This document shows, piece after piece, positions 37,326 to 49,734 of a DNA stretch of 64,000 nucleotides. Each line of letters opens with the position of its first letter. Positions within the stretch are counted from its first letter, which is position 1. The notes below the pieces were generated by a model. The model did not search any database. It had not been told where the DNA came from and saw nothing but the letters and a program-made list of their open reading frames with translations. The stretch comes from Xenorhabdus budapestensis. Its GTDB lineage: Bacteria; Pseudomonadota; Gammaproteobacteria; Enterobacterales; Enterobacteriaceae. The position numbers and the translations under genes were made by a program. The stretch is from the NCBI RefSeq assembly GCF_002632465.1, contig NZ_NIBS01000008.1, forward strand, positions 1 through 64,000, read 5' to 3'.

Positions 37326-39221
37326 TTACGCTTGTTCAGCTAATAATAATTGATTCATACGACGAATGAATTGGTTTGGATCATTCAATGTTCCACGTTC
37401 AGCAAACAGCGCCTGATCCAGCAGTAATTCTATCCAGTCAGCAAACTGAGCATCATCCTGAATGTCAGCCGCTCTTTTCACCAAATTATGTTCCGGGTTC
37501 AGTTCAAAGTTATAACTAACTTCTGGCACTGACTGGCCTGCTGCTGCAAACAGTTTTGCCATTTGAGTCGTCATTCCGTTGGCATCAGTGGTGACTATCG
37601 CCGGAGTATCAGTCAATCGATGAGTCAGTTTAACTTCTTTCACACGTTCACCAAGCAGTGTCTTCACGCGTTCAATAAATGGCTCTAGTTTCTTATCTTC
37701 TTCTTCCTGCTCGGCTTTGTTCTCATCAGCCAGTTTATCAAGGGATTCATCAGCCTTACTAACTGACTGGAATGATTTACCATCGAACTCAGTCAGATAG
37801 CTCATCATCCATTCATCAATACGGTCGGACAACAACAGAACTTCAATGCCTTTCTTACGGAACAGTTCCAGATGTGGGCTATTCTTCGCCGCAGCATAAC
37901 TATCAGCCGTAATGTAGTAAATCTTTTCCTGACCTTCAGCCAAGCGGCTGATGTATTCTTCCAGAGAAACAGTTTGTGATGAGCTGTCATTGTAAGTGGT
38001 TGCAAAACGCAGTAATTTAGCGATAGCTTCTTTGTTTCCGCCATCCTCAGCCGGGCCTTCTTTCAACACCAGACCAAACTGCTGCCAGAAAGTCTGATAT
38101 TTCTCTGCGTCATCTTTTGCCAGTTTATCCAACATTTGCAATACACGTTTAGTCAATGCACTGCGCAGATTACGGGTGATTGAACTATCTTGCAGAATTT
38201 CTCGAGAAACGTTCAATGGCAGATCGTTGGAATCAATCAGACCACGGACAAAACGCAGATAATTTGGCATGAATTGTTCTGCTTCATCCATGATGAATAC
38301 ACGCTGCACATACAGTTTCAAGCCATGTTTATGTTCACGGTTCCACAAATCCCATGGGGCTTGAGAAGGAATATACAGTAAGCTGGTGTATTCCTGCTTA
38401 CCTTCAACACGATTGTGGCTCCAGCTCAGAGGATCAGTGAAATCATGAGAGATGTGTTTATAGAATTCTTTATACTCATCATCGCTGATTTCAGCTTTAC
38501 CACGAGTCCACAAGGCTTGAGCTTTATTGATTTTTTCCCATGCGACAGTAACTGAATCGTCTTCTTCGTTTTTAGTTTGGGTTTCAATTTCAACAGGCAA
38601 AGCAATGTGATCAGAATATTTGCCAATGATAGAACGTAGACGCCAGTCGTTAAGGAACTCGCTTTCCCCCTCGCGCAGATGCAGAGTAATTTCTGTACCA
38701 CGATCTGTCTTTTCAATATCTGCAACAGTGTAATCACCTTCACCGGTCGATTCCCAGAATACACCTTGTTCTGTCTTCGCACCTGCCGCACGGGTACGTA
38801 CGGTCACTTTATCAGCAACAATAAAGGAGGAGTAAAAACCAACACCAAATTGTCCAATCAACTGGCTATCTTTAGCCTGGTCAGAACCGATAGATTCAAG
38901 AAATGCCTTAGTACCGGACTTTGCAATCGTTCCCAGATTATCGATCACTTCATCACGGGTCATACCAATACCATTATCGCTGATGGTAATGGTTTTCTTC
39001 TCTTGATCTAAAGCCAGACGAACGCGCAGTTCAGCATCATTCTCGTACAATTCAGGCGCAGATAACGCCCGGAAGCGTAATTTATCAGCGGCATCTGATG
39101 CGTTTGAAATCAGCTCGCGGAGAAAAATTTCTTTATTGGAATAGAGAGAGTGGATCATCAATTGCAATAGTTGTTTGACTTCAGACTGAAATCCACGGGT
39201 TTCCTGATCTTTCATGCTCAT
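37326..39221 (-). CDS. htpG: Hsp90-family chaperone HtpG
   Basis: HtpG is the bacterial Hsp90, a homodimeric ATP-driven chaperone. The 631 residues have the GHKL ATP site: [43 protein letters not shown], and [11 protein letters not shown]; then the middle domain with [10 protein letters not shown] and the C-terminal dimer region. Length is close to E. coli (624). The ATG at 39221 follows GAGGTAATAA; a second ATG two codons in matches the E. coli start. A sigma-32 promoter is visible upstream. Confidence 0.97.
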   Translation of the reverse strand: MSMKDQETRGFQSEVKQLLQLMIHSLYSNKEIFLRELISNASDAADKLRFRALSAPELYENDAELRVRLALDQEKKTITISDNGIGMTRDEVIDNLGTIAKSGTKAFLESIGSDQAKDSQLIGQFGVGFYSSFIVADKVTVRTRAAGAKTEQGVFWESTGEGDYTVADIEKTDRGTEITLHLREGESEFLNDWRLRSIIGKYSDHIALPVEIETQTKNEEDDSVTVAWEKINKAQALWTRGKAEISDDEYKEFYKHISHDFTDPLSWSHNRVEGKQEYTSLLYIPSQAPWDLWNREHKHGLKLYVQRVFIMDEAEQFMPNYLRFVRGLIDSNDLPLNVSREILQDSSITRNLRSALTKRVLQMLDKLAKDDAEKYQTFWQQFGLVLKEGPAEDGGNKEAIAKLLRFATTYNDSSSQTVSLEEYISRLAEGQEKIYYITADSYAAAKNSPHLELFRKKGIEVLLLSDRIDEWMMSYLTEFDGKSFQSVSKADESLDKLADENKAEQEEEDKKLEPFIERVKTLLGERVKEVKLTHRLTDTPAIVTTDANGMTTQMAKLFAAAGQSVPEVSYNFELNPEHNLVKRAADIQDDAQFADWIELLLDQALFAERGTLNDPNQFIRRMNQLLLAEQA

Positions 39222-39275
39222 TTATTACCTCAATCTAAATCCAGTTCAGATATGTAAAATCGGAAGATGGTAATC

Positions 39276-39304
39276 AAATGGGGATAAAACCTGAAAGTTT
39301 CAAG
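39276..39304 (-). promoter_or_regulatory. Sigma-32 heat-shock promoter of htpG
   Basis: Read on the minus strand, CTTGAAA (39304-39298) is followed after 14 bases by CCCCATTT (39283-39276), an excellent match to the sigma-32 consensus, 55 bases upstream of the htpG start. Confidence 0.9.
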
Positions 39305-39413
39305 CTCAGATAACAAGAAGAATTTGAAATTAATTATATAAATCATTAAAAACAATAAGTTATACAAGACATTATGGATGATGGGGCTCTCCGCAACACC
39401 ATCCATTGGAATT

Positions 39414-39434
39414 TCCCATTAAAAAATAATGGGA
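39414..39434 (-). terminator. Terminator of the dnaX-ybaB-recR operon
   Basis: TCCCATTA / TAATGGGA stem just after the recR stop, with A/T-rich loop. Confidence 0.6.
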
Positions 39435-39440
39435 GAACAA

Positions 39441-40048
39441 TCACAAGTCAGTAATTTTCTGCCGGCCAGCAAGAGAATGGGATAGTGTTGTTCCATCCAC
39501 CATTTCGAGTTCCCCTCCAACGGGAACACCATGAGCAATACGACTGGCAGTCACACCATATTGTGAGCACATTTCCGCAATATAGTTTGCTGTTGCCTCT
39601 CCTTCGACAGTCGGGTTGGTCGCCAGAATAATTTCTGACAGGGTTTCAGAAGACAAACGCTCTTCCAAGCGCTCCAACCCAATATCCATTGGACCAATAC
39701 CATCCAACGGCGATAAATGCCCCATAAGGACAAAATAACGCCCCGCAAATTGACCGGTCTGTTCAATTGCGTGGATGTCCGCTGGGCTTTCCACCACGCA
39801 GATTTGACCATTTTGCTGGCGACGGGGATTGGCACAAATTGTGCACTGTTCCTGCTCTGTAAATGTCCGGCAGTCCTGACAATGACCAATTTCAGACATG
39901 GCGCGCGTCAATGCTTGCGCAAGCCGCATACCGCCACTGCGATCCCGTTGTAAAAGATGAAACGCCATTCGTTGTGCCGATTTAGGGCCTACACCCGGCA
40001 GGCAACGCAGTGCTTCCATCAAGGATTCAAGAAGAGGGCTGGTTTGCA

Positions 40049-40049
<1 letters not shown>
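39441..40049 (-). CDS. recR: Recombination mediator RecR
   Basis: RecR acts with RecF and RecO to load RecA at gaps. The 202 residues have the HhH motif [20 protein letters not shown], a four-Cys zinc finger ([19 protein letters not shown]), and a Toprim domain with [17 protein letters not shown] and [15 protein letters not shown]. The length equals E. coli RecR (201). Its ATG overlaps the ybaB stop (TGATG), so it belongs to the dnaX-ybaB-recR operon. Confidence 0.97.
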
Positions 40050-42444
<2,395 letters not shown>

Positions 42445-42541
42445 GAATACCGAGGAAATTGAACACGACTGTCTATCATGCTAGCACAGCCTCACCATGG
42501 ACGGCGAGGCTGAAGTATCAATTATACAAAAATCAGAACAA

Positions 42542-43093
42542 TCAGTGACCAGGAAATTCGACGAGAATGTAGCTGTCAACACCCTGATTTTTCAAACGCT
42601 CTGTACCACCCAAATCAGGTAAGCCAATGATAAAGGCGGCTTCAGAAACCTTTCCACCAAGGCGACGGATTAAGCGAACTGTCGCTTCGATTGTTCCACC
42701 AGTTGCAAGCAGGTCATCAATAACGAGAACTTTATCTTCGGCTTTGATACTGTCTTTATGAATTTCTAATGTATCAGTGCCGTATTCCAGATCATAAGTT
42801 TCACTTAATATCTCTCTGGGTAATTTGCCTTTTTTACGGACAGGAACAAACCCCACTCCCAAACGCAGTGCTACAGGTGCTCCAAACAAGAAACCACGCG
42901 CTTCAGTACCGACAATTTTGGTGATACCTTTTCCCTCAAAATGTGCGACCAGTAAATCAATCGTCGCTTGGTACGCAACGGGATTATCCAATAGCGTAGT
43001 AATATCACGGAAAAGTATGCCTGCTTTGGGATAATCAGGTATTGTTTCAATACTATCTTTAATAAATTGCAGTTTTTGTGCGTTAGCGGTCAT
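42542..43093 (-). CDS. apt: Adenine phosphoribosyltransferase
   Basis: Apt salvages adenine to AMP with PRPP. The 183 residues equal E. coli Apt, with the PRPP loop [17 protein letters not shown] near residue 124 and [18 protein letters not shown] near residue 62. It is transcribed alone and divergent from priC. Confidence 0.96.
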   Translation of the reverse strand: MTANAQKLQFIKDSIETIPDYPKAGILFRDITTLLDNPVAYQATIDLLVAHFEGKGITKIVGTEARGFLFGAPVALRLGVGFVPVRKKGKLPREILSETYDLEYGTDTLEIHKDSIKAEDKVLVIDDLLATGGTIEATVRLIRRLGGKVSEAAFIIGLPDLGGTERLKNQGVDSYILVEFPGH

Positions 43094-43301
43094 AATTAAT
43101 GCCAGCCAGTTAAAAAAATGAAAACGCTAAAATCTATGAAAACTACCGGAAAAAAGCAACAACAAAGCACGTTGCTGCTTATATTTGTTGATATGTATCA
43201 AACTTATCCTCTATGACATCCTGCATCATCATTAAACATAACTTTGATGATCGGATAGCATAGAATTTAACAAGAAGATTATTGACTATAACGGGATACT
43301 G

Positions 43302-43844
43302 ATGGGTATACAAAATTTATTAGATGTGCTTGAAAAACAAATCAGTATGCTGGCAACCGAGTTAACTTCCCTGCCCGATACTCCATTTTCAATTGCTCGC
43401 TTTGATCAGGCTTTATTTCATCACCACAGCAATAGACTCAGTGGATATATGCAGGAAATTAACCAGAATATGGCCCAGTTAAAACATTGTGTTAGAGATA
43501 ATCGTACTGTACAGGTCAAATTTCTCTCTGAACGTTTAGTAATGCAAATTGAGGCTCTGAAAAGAGAATTTTCCACCCAATCACTCCGCAGGCAAGAAGA
43601 TAAGTTTGATCAACAGTCACAAGAACGAGATCTTTACCAACGATTAGCCGAACATCAAGATTATCAACGCCGTTTAATAGCAATGATTGATGATCGTGAG
43701 TTACAACTAGATCAACAAGTTGTATTGGCAAATAAATATAAACTGCAAAAAGAAATCGCCGCTCTGGCAGGAAGGCTTGCCCGTTGCCGTCAGGCATTAA
43801 TGCGTATAGAAAAAGTGATAGAAAAACAGGAATATTCAGATTAA
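43302..43844 (+). CDS. priC: Primosomal replication protein N''
   Basis: PriC restarts stalled replication forks by loading DnaB. The 180 residues have no catalytic motif; they are helical and basic ([15 protein letters not shown] stretch, here [16 protein letters not shown], and [17 protein letters not shown]), and they match E. coli PriC (175 aa) in length and position: apt on the other strand before it and rsmS after it. rsmS starts 17 bases after the stop, so both are probably one transcript. Confidence 0.9.
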   Translation: MGIQNLLDVLEKQISMLATELTSLPDTPFSIARFDQALFHHHSNRLSGYMQEINQNMAQLKHCVRDNRTVQVKFLSERLVMQIEALKREFSTQSLRRQEDKFDQQSQERDLYQRLAEHQDYQRRLIAMIDDRELQLDQQVVLANKYKLQKEIAALAGRLARCRQALMRIEKVIEKQEYSD

Positions 43845-43861
43845 TTAGAGGAATAACCGTT

Positions 43862-44032
43862 ATGACTCTCGAAAATGCACCAGCTGAAGTTAAACTTGCA
43901 GTAGATCTTATTTATCTACTCGAATGCAATGAAATTTCCCCTGAAATCGCATTAGCTGCACTAGAGATCGTCAAACATGATTTCCAAGGGAAGCTAAAAC
44001 AAGAGTCTCAACAAACTGAGAAAAATGCCTGA
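43862..44032 (+). CDS. rsmS: Small protein RsmS (YbaM)
   Basis: The 56 residues [20 protein letters not shown] and onward match E. coli YbaM (53 aa), a pleiotropic small protein also called RsmS in plant-pathogenic enterobacteria. I use the ATG at 43862; a 26-codon longer frame runs back into priC and is spurious. It is acidic at first and Lys/Gln-rich at the end. The function is poorly known. Confidence 0.9.
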   Translation: MTLENAPAEVKLAVDLIYLLECNEISPEIALAALEIVKHDFQGKLKQESQQTEKNA

Positions 44033-44050
44033 TAAACAATCATCAGGCAT
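44025..44050. terminator. Bidirectional terminator (rsmS / mscK)
   Basis: ATGCCTGAT pairs with ATCAGGCAT between the convergent genes; the 5' arm contains the rsmS stop codon. Confidence 0.75.
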
Positions 44051-44068
44051 GTTCTTTAAAGTCATTCC

Positions 44069-47000
44069 TTAAGGTAAGAGCGGCTTGTCGTCAGAGGCTG
44101 GAGGTTCATCTGAATGACGTCGGCCACTGCTCACGGAGGGTTGAGGTACGGGATTTCGCATCATAGTCTTTTGAATCTCTTGCAGACTATTTCCCTGTCC
44201 ATTATGCAAATAGACTTCCAGCTGATTGAACGCAATATTGATATCATTTTCCCGGCACAATTTATCTATACTGCGGTTAACTTCATCTACCGTGCGGCTG
44301 CGATCACCTAATTCCCGCACATATAACCTTAATTCATGATCCAGTGTGCTGGCCCCGAAACTCATAAAATAAACCTGTGGTTCTGGTTCGTTCATTACGC
44401 GGGGATTACTTTTCGCCGCCTGTAACATAACTTCTTTCACCTTATCGAGATCAGAACCATATGCAACACCCACCTTAATGATAATTCGGGTGATTGTGTC
44501 AGAAAGTGTCCAGTTAATCAGGCGTTCTGTAACAAATGCCCGGTTAGGAATAATGACCTCTTTACGATCAAAATCAGTAATTGTTGTTGCACGAATACGG
44601 ATTTTACTGACTGAACCAGAATATGTTCCTATAGTAACGGTATCTCCAATACGGACAGGACGTTCAAACAAAATAATCAAACCTGAAACGAAGTTGGCAA
44701 AGATTTCCTGTAAACCAAATCCCAACCCTACCGAAAGTGCTGCTGCCAGCCATTGTAATTTATTCCATGAAACACCCAGTGTTGCCAGTGCACTAATCCC
44801 CCCAACACCGATGATAAAATAAGTCAGCGTTGTCTTAATGGCATAAGAGGAACCCTGTTGTAACTGTAAACGGGATAGTACCAATACTTCCAACAAACCC
44901 GGCAGGTTTCTCATCATGACCCATGAGATAACCAGCATCGCTATGGAAAGTGCCAAATCTTTCAAGGTGACATGTTGCAGGACATTTCCCAGCTCTGTTG
45001 TCGTGCTGTATTGCCACAGATTAATTCCGTCAAGGTAAGAGAATACCGTCACCAAGTCAGACCAAGTCCAGTAAAAGGCCATAAAAAAGATCAGAAACAG
45101 CACCATCGTGGTTAAACGTAATGATTGCTGGTTAATAAGATCCAACGCCATTGGTGGTTCTTCTACCACTTCACCTTCTGCACCTTCTTTTACTTGAGCC
45201 TGACGGCGGGCAATCGCCCGGTGATACGCAATACTACGCGCTGCAAGGCTTAATCCACGCAGACAGGACTGATAGCAAATATGCCAGAGAAGTAGCAGAT
45301 AAACACTGTAAAGCCAGCGTTCAGATAAACGTAATGCCGTATAGAAGTAGCCGGATACTGTCAGCACAATCAGAACCAACGGTGCAAAAGTCAATGTCGT
45401 TATCACGATGGTTTGGATCATATGCGAACTTTTTTCACGCCATACCTGACGACAGAATGGAAAAATAAAAATAAAAACAAAGAACAGACAAATCAGTACC
45501 GTACATTGACCAATAACATCATCAGATAAACGAAGTGGATGTTTAACACCCAGAGTTACCCAGAACAGAAGCGGCAATAAAGCGAGTGACAATCTCACGA
45601 GATTCTTGCGAAATAGTGAACACATTTCTCTGCTCAGTGAGAAATGCTGTTCTCCGATCCCACCTTTATCCAGAATTTGGTAACTGCATCCATAGACAAT
45701 CCAGAATAACGCCATTTGACGGGAGAATCCCCAAACCAACTCCCCTAACTCATCACCTGACTTCGAGTACCAGTAACCTATTGCCAGAATAATAAAAGCC
45801 AGTGGCAGTGTCTTTATCAGCGTTAGAATCAAGGCAAGTGGAGTATGTAATTGACTATCTCTGCGTAATTGCCCTACCTCAGCAGAAATTTTCTTCAGTT
45901 GCACATTAATACTTTTTGTCTGCCAACGTAAAAAAAACCCTACAAGTAAAAGGGGAATAACAAAGTGAATGGAATTCTGTAACCCGGTGATAAGCCCGCT
46001 GATCGTAAAATGAACATTAAAATGCGTCAGCTCCTCATGAGCTAATGCTGGCAGTGATTTCAACCATGCCCAGTTCATAGGCTTATTGCTATTAACCCAG
46101 AAAATCTGCTGGACGAGCGTCTGTTCCAGCGATTGAGTCACATCCAATAACTCCTGTTGATCCATCTGCAAATTAATGGCATGTGTAATCTGCTGACCAA
46201 GCAGATTGTTCAGTTGGTTCAATAAATCCCGACGAATCTCAAGCAATTGCCCTATCGCATTACGAATTTCCCCAACTACCTCTTGAGGCTCATCTTTTAT
46301 CTCACTGGCATGTTGGTTCAATAGTTGATTGATATAGTCATTAACCAAGTAAAGCTGATCACGTTGCTGAGCAATTTCAAACTGTTCTAACCGCAAATCG
46401 GCAATTTTTGTTGGTAAATCCTTTGTCAGAGCATTTCGGGGTACTTTGAGCTGCTCCTGAAACAAAATGCGTGATAACAATAAGCTTCCACGTAACACCT
46501 TAACTTGTTCTTTCAAACCACGCTCAGATTGGATAGCTCTATCCAGAAAATTCTTTACCTGAATTTTTTTCTGCACAAGTTGGTTATTATCCCGTGTTGC
46601 CGCTACTAAACGCTCACTAAAATCACGATTTATCTCAATTTCTTCCCTGATCAGCGGATTAGACTGAATATCGGGATTAGTATCATCTGAATTCTGCACC
46701 TCTTTGGCGGTTTCTTCCGAAACAATTAGGTGTCTTCCATTAACAATATCCTGAATTAACTGGACATACCGTTCCAATTGTTCAATTTGGAAAGAAGTGT
46801 AATCACGTTGAAGCTGTAAAAGGGTTTGCAACTGGGTGTTCACTCGCAAGGACTCTTTCTGGTAGTCCTTTTGTTGCATCAAGAAAGATTGCTCTACCAA
46901 TAATAATTCGATTTCGGTATGACGAGCCTCGGACTGTTCCGTGATTGCGTTATTAAGCTGATTACGAATTTGCTGCAACCGTTGTACATTATGATACAGC

Positions 47001-47557
47001 AAATTTTGTGCTCGCTCTGGCTGCGTTTGTAACCCAATCAGTTGACTATTATAACTGGCGAGATTGTCCTGTGCTTTTTGCAGACTGTTCAGTGTATTGT
47101 TCAGTTTGGTTTCAAGTTGTTTCAGGGACAAAGTAGCCAGATTTTGCTTATATTCATCCTCATTCTGTTGAGAATTATTCTTCAGATTTGCTAATTCAGC
47201 GGTGAGCTGTTGTGATTTCTGCGGCAATTCCTGTAAATTTTTTTTAAGTTGCTCAGAATCCAGCTTAACCTGATCTATTTTATCAAAGAAAGAGAGCGTT
47301 TTTTCTAAATCGGCTATTGAGGTTTTCTCCTCAACTGTATGCTCTTTACGCTCTGTTAACACTTTAAGTTGATTCTGGATATCATCACGCGTTGGAACAT
47401 CACTGCTGAATGCAGCCATAGCTGGATGAAAAAAGCATGACAGAAGAATAAATAGGCTCAACAGTCCTAAAAAGCGAAAATACAGTATCCCAGGTCTTTT
47501 ATTGCACAAGACCCCCTTATTGAGTACTACACTCAAATAGTGGTTAAATGGAACCAT
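44069..47557 (-). CDS. mscK: Potassium-dependent mechanosensitive channel MscK
   Basis: MscK (KefA) opens under membrane tension to release solutes. The 1162-residue protein has a signal sequence, a long periplasmic coiled-coil region (residues about 50-470, rich in Gln and Leu), about 11 membrane segments and the C-terminal MscS-like pore and cytosolic domain (WLAAALSVGLGFGLQEIFANF, then LFERPVRIGDTVTIGTYSG). It is slightly longer than E. coli MscK (1120). It sits between rsmS and acrR as in E. coli. Confidence 0.95.
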   Translation of the reverse strand: MVPFNHYLSVVLNKGVLCNKRPGILYFRFLGLLSLFILLSCFFHPAMAAFSSDVPTRDDIQNQLKVLTERKEHTVEEKTSIADLEKTLSFFDKIDQVKLDSEQLKKNLQELPQKSQQLTAELANLKNNSQQNEDEYKQNLATLSLKQLETKLNNTLNSLQKAQDNLASYNSQLIGLQTQPERAQNLLYHNVQRLQQIRNQLNNAITEQSEARHTEIELLLVEQSFLMQQKDYQKESLRVNTQLQTLLQLQRDYTSFQIEQLERYVQLIQDIVNGRHLIVSEETAKEVQNSDDTNPDIQSNPLIREEIEINRDFSERLVAATRDNNQLVQKKIQVKNFLDRAIQSERGLKEQVKVLRGSLLLSRILFQEQLKVPRNALTKDLPTKIADLRLEQFEIAQQRDQLYLVNDYINQLLNQHASEIKDEPQEVVGEIRNAIGQLLEIRRDLLNQLNNLLGQQITHAINLQMDQQELLDVTQSLEQTLVQQIFWVNSNKPMNWAWLKSLPALAHEELTHFNVHFTISGLITGLQNSIHFVIPLLLVGFFLRWQTKSINVQLKKISAEVGQLRRDSQLHTPLALILTLIKTLPLAFIILAIGYWYSKSGDELGELVWGFSRQMALFWIVYGCSYQILDKGGIGEQHFSLSREMCSLFRKNLVRLSLALLPLLFWVTLGVKHPLRLSDDVIGQCTVLICLFFVFIFIFPFCRQVWREKSSHMIQTIVITTLTFAPLVLIVLTVSGYFYTALRLSERWLYSVYLLLLWHICYQSCLRGLSLAARSIAYHRAIARRQAQVKEGAEGEVVEEPPMALDLINQQSLRLTTMVLFLIFFMAFYWTWSDLVTVFSYLDGINLWQYSTTTELGNVLQHVTLKDLALSIAMLVISWVMMRNLPGLLEVLVLSRLQLQQGSSYAIKTTLTYFIIGVGGISALATLGVSWNKLQWLAAALSVGLGFGLQEIFANFVSGLIILFERPVRIGDTVTIGTYSGSVSKIRIRATTITDFDRKEVIIPNRAFVTERLINWTLSDTITRIIIKVGVAYGSDLDKVKEVMLQAAKSNPRVMNEPEPQVYFMSFGASTLDHELRLYVRELGDRSRTVDEVNRSIDKLCRENDINIAFNQLEVYLHNGQGNSLQEIQKTMMRNPVPQPSVSSGRRHSDEPPASDDKPLLP

Positions 47558-47718
47558 GAATTCATCTACTCATCGTTTGCAGATAATGGAATGATAGCAC
47601 TGAAGTGCGGGCAACACTGCTATGTTTATTTTTCAGCCCAGTGTCAAGAATCTACTTTTGAACACATAACTACTGGTCATAATAAAAATTGATTCCATCC
47701 ATATTTATCTCATGTTAT

Positions 47719-48369
47719 TCAAAATTTGTTTTCTTCAATACGACGCAAGTGATGGCTATATTTTAGTGTATCGATGAAACTATCCACCAGATATACAGAT
47801 TGCTCCTGAATATTAAAACTGTCCGGCGCAAATAACCAATTCTCCAATAACCCGGTCATTAATGCTCTTAGCATAATAGCTGAACGTTTGGGATCGATAT
47901 CATAAGGCAACTCTCCCGATTGAATACAAGCAACCAACACATCTTCTATTTTTTGATAATCGGAAATACATACCTCCCGAATCTGCTCAGCCAATAAAGA
48001 CATTTCTCCAATAAACTCACATTTATGGAAAAAAATTTCCATTAACAAACGGTTCTGGCAATTACCCGTCATCATTTTTAACAGAAAAATCAACAGAGAT
48101 CTCAATACAAGGAGTGGATTATTGGGATATTTTGCTTGATACTCTTTTTCAAAAGCATCTATTGTGCTTTCGGGCATTTTACAAGCAGCAAAAAGCAAAT
48201 CAGTTTTGTTTTTAAAATGCCAATAAATTGCGCCGCGTGTTACACCGGCTGCAATTGCGATATCTGATAATGACGTAGCAGAAACGCCACGCTCAGAAAA
48301 AACCTTTATCGCAGCTTCTATAATTTGTTGACGAGTTTCTTTAGCTTGCTGTTTAGTTTTTCGTGCCAT
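47719..48369 (-). CDS. acrR: TetR-family repressor of acrAB
   Basis: AcrR represses acrAB and is released by drug-like ligands. I read 216 residues from MARKTKQQAKETRQQ with the TetR helix-turn-helix ATSLSDIAIAAGVTRGAIYW and HFKNKTDLLFA, then a ligand-binding core with LLMEIFFHKCEFIGEM. A frame extended 16 codons upstream is not needed. It is divergent from acrA with a palindromic operator between. Length matches E. coli (215). Confidence 0.94.
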   Translation of the reverse strand: MARKTKQQAKETRQQIIEAAIKVFSERGVSATSLSDIAIAAGVTRGAIYWHFKNKTDLLFAACKMPESTIDAFEKEYQAKYPNNPLLVLRSLLIFLLKMMTGNCQNRLLMEIFFHKCEFIGEMSLLAEQIREVCISDYQKIEDVLVACIQSGELPYDIDPKRSAIMLRALMTGLLENWLFAPDSFNIQEQSVYLVDSFIDTLKYSHHLRRIEENKF

Positions 48370-48406
48370 TTTTATGCCATAAACTTTGTTTTTTAACCGA
48401 GGCTGA

Positions 48407-48436
48407 TTTACATACATTCATGTATGTTTGTACTAT
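48407..48436 (+). promoter_or_regulatory. acrAB promoter with AcrR operator
   Basis: The 18-base palindrome ACATACATTCATGTATGT at 48410-48427 resembles the E. coli AcrR operator. It fills the spacer of a likely promoter: -35 TTTACA (48407-48412), 18 bases, -10 TACTAT (48431-48436). AcrR binding would directly occlude polymerase. Confidence 0.8.
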
Positions 48437-48520
48437 AGCATCGCTCATCAATGAAGTAATAATTTCACTCGTTAGCACTCATCAATTCGAGAGTTTACAT
48501 TGAAAAATTGAGGTTTACTT

Positions 48521-49720
48521 ATGCGAAAAATCAGAGGGGTTGTGCCTCTGGCCACATTACTGGTACTTTCAGGCAGCTTCATTCTCTCAGGATGTAATGA
48601 CAGTCAAGATTTTCAGCAAGGGGCTGCTGGCGAGCAGGTTCCTGAAGTCGGTATCGTAACGCTGAAAACTGAACCTCTGACAGTGATCACAGAATTACCG
48701 GGCAGAACTTCAGCTTATCGCGTTGCTGAGGTACGCCCTCAAGTCGGCGGCATCATTCTGAAACGTAACTACAAAGAAGGCAGTGATGTTCATGCCGGAG
48801 AATCTTTATATCAAATTGATTCAGCAACCTATCAGGCAGATTACAGTAAGGCCAAAGCAAATCTGGCCAGAGCAGAAGCAAACGAGAGCGTCGCTCGTTT
48901 AACTGTTGAACGCTATAAGTCATTGCTGGGTACACAATATGTTAGTAAACAAGAATTTGATAAAGCAAATTCTGAATATGCTCAGGCTGCGGCAGATGTT
49001 CAATCTTTGAAAGCGGCATTGGAAAGTGCCCGCATAAGCTTAGCTTATACTAAAGTCACTTCTCCCATCTCAGGACGTGCAGGTAAATCTACCGTCTCTG
49101 AAGGAGCACTGGTTTCTGGCGGGCAGTCAAATGCTTTGACAACGGTTCAACAACTTGATCCTATCTATGTTGATATCACGCAATCCAGCGATGACTATCT
49201 GCGGCTTAAGAATGAGATCGCAAAAGGCACAGTTCAACGAGAAAACGGTAAGCCCAAAATTCACTTAATCACTGATGCAGGGAAAATGTATAGCCAGACT
49301 GGTCACCTTGAGTTTTCAGACATTACTGTGGATGAAACAACGGCTTCCATAACAATGCGTGCTGTTTTCCCGAATCCAAATGAAGAACTACTTCCCGGTA
49401 TGTTTGTCCGTACCAAACTGGAAGAAGGAGTACGCAAAAATGCGATTTTAATTCCTCAACAAGGGGTGACTAGAACACCTCGCGGTCAAGCAACGACATT
49501 CGTCATTGATAAAGATAACAAAGTGGAATTACGTTATATCAATGCCACTCAGGCCGTTGGCAACAAATGGCTGGTTACCAAAGGCCTGAAAGCGGGTGAC
49601 AGAGTCATCGTCACAGGGTTGCAGAAAATCGCGCCGGGAATAACAGTTCAGCCAACAGAAGTTGATTTGGATGCCAAGCCTACAACAACTAAAACTGAAT
49701 CAGCCAAAAAATCTCAATAA
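48521..49720 (+). CDS. acrA: RND efflux periplasmic adaptor AcrA
   Basis: AcrA is the periplasmic adaptor joining AcrB to TolC. The 399 residues have a lipoprotein signal with lipobox LSGC at about residues 22-25, the lipoyl and hairpin domains ([21 protein letters not shown], then a coiled hairpin around residues 95-165), a beta-barrel and a membrane-proximal domain with GLQKIAPGI. It is 14 bases upstream of acrB. Cytosolic side anchored by the lipid in the inner membrane. Confidence 0.96.
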   Translation: MRKIRGVVPLATLLVLSGSFILSGCNDSQDFQQGAAGEQVPEVGIVTLKTEPLTVITELPGRTSAYRVAEVRPQVGGIILKRNYKEGSDVHAGESLYQIDSATYQADYSKAKANLARAEANESVARLTVERYKSLLGTQYVSKQEFDKANSEYAQAAADVQSLKAALESARISLAYTKVTSPISGRAGKSTVSEGALVSGGQSNALTTVQQLDPIYVDITQSSDDYLRLKNEIAKGTVQRENGKPKIHLITDAGKMYSQTGHLEFSDITVDETTASITMRAVFPNPNEELLPGMFVRTKLEEGVRKNAILIPQQGVTRTPRGQATTFVIDKDNKVELRYINATQAVGNKWLVTKGLKAGDRVIVTGLQKIAPGITVQPTEVDLDAKPTTTKTESAKKSQ

Positions 49721-49734
49721 GGAGTTGGGGATTC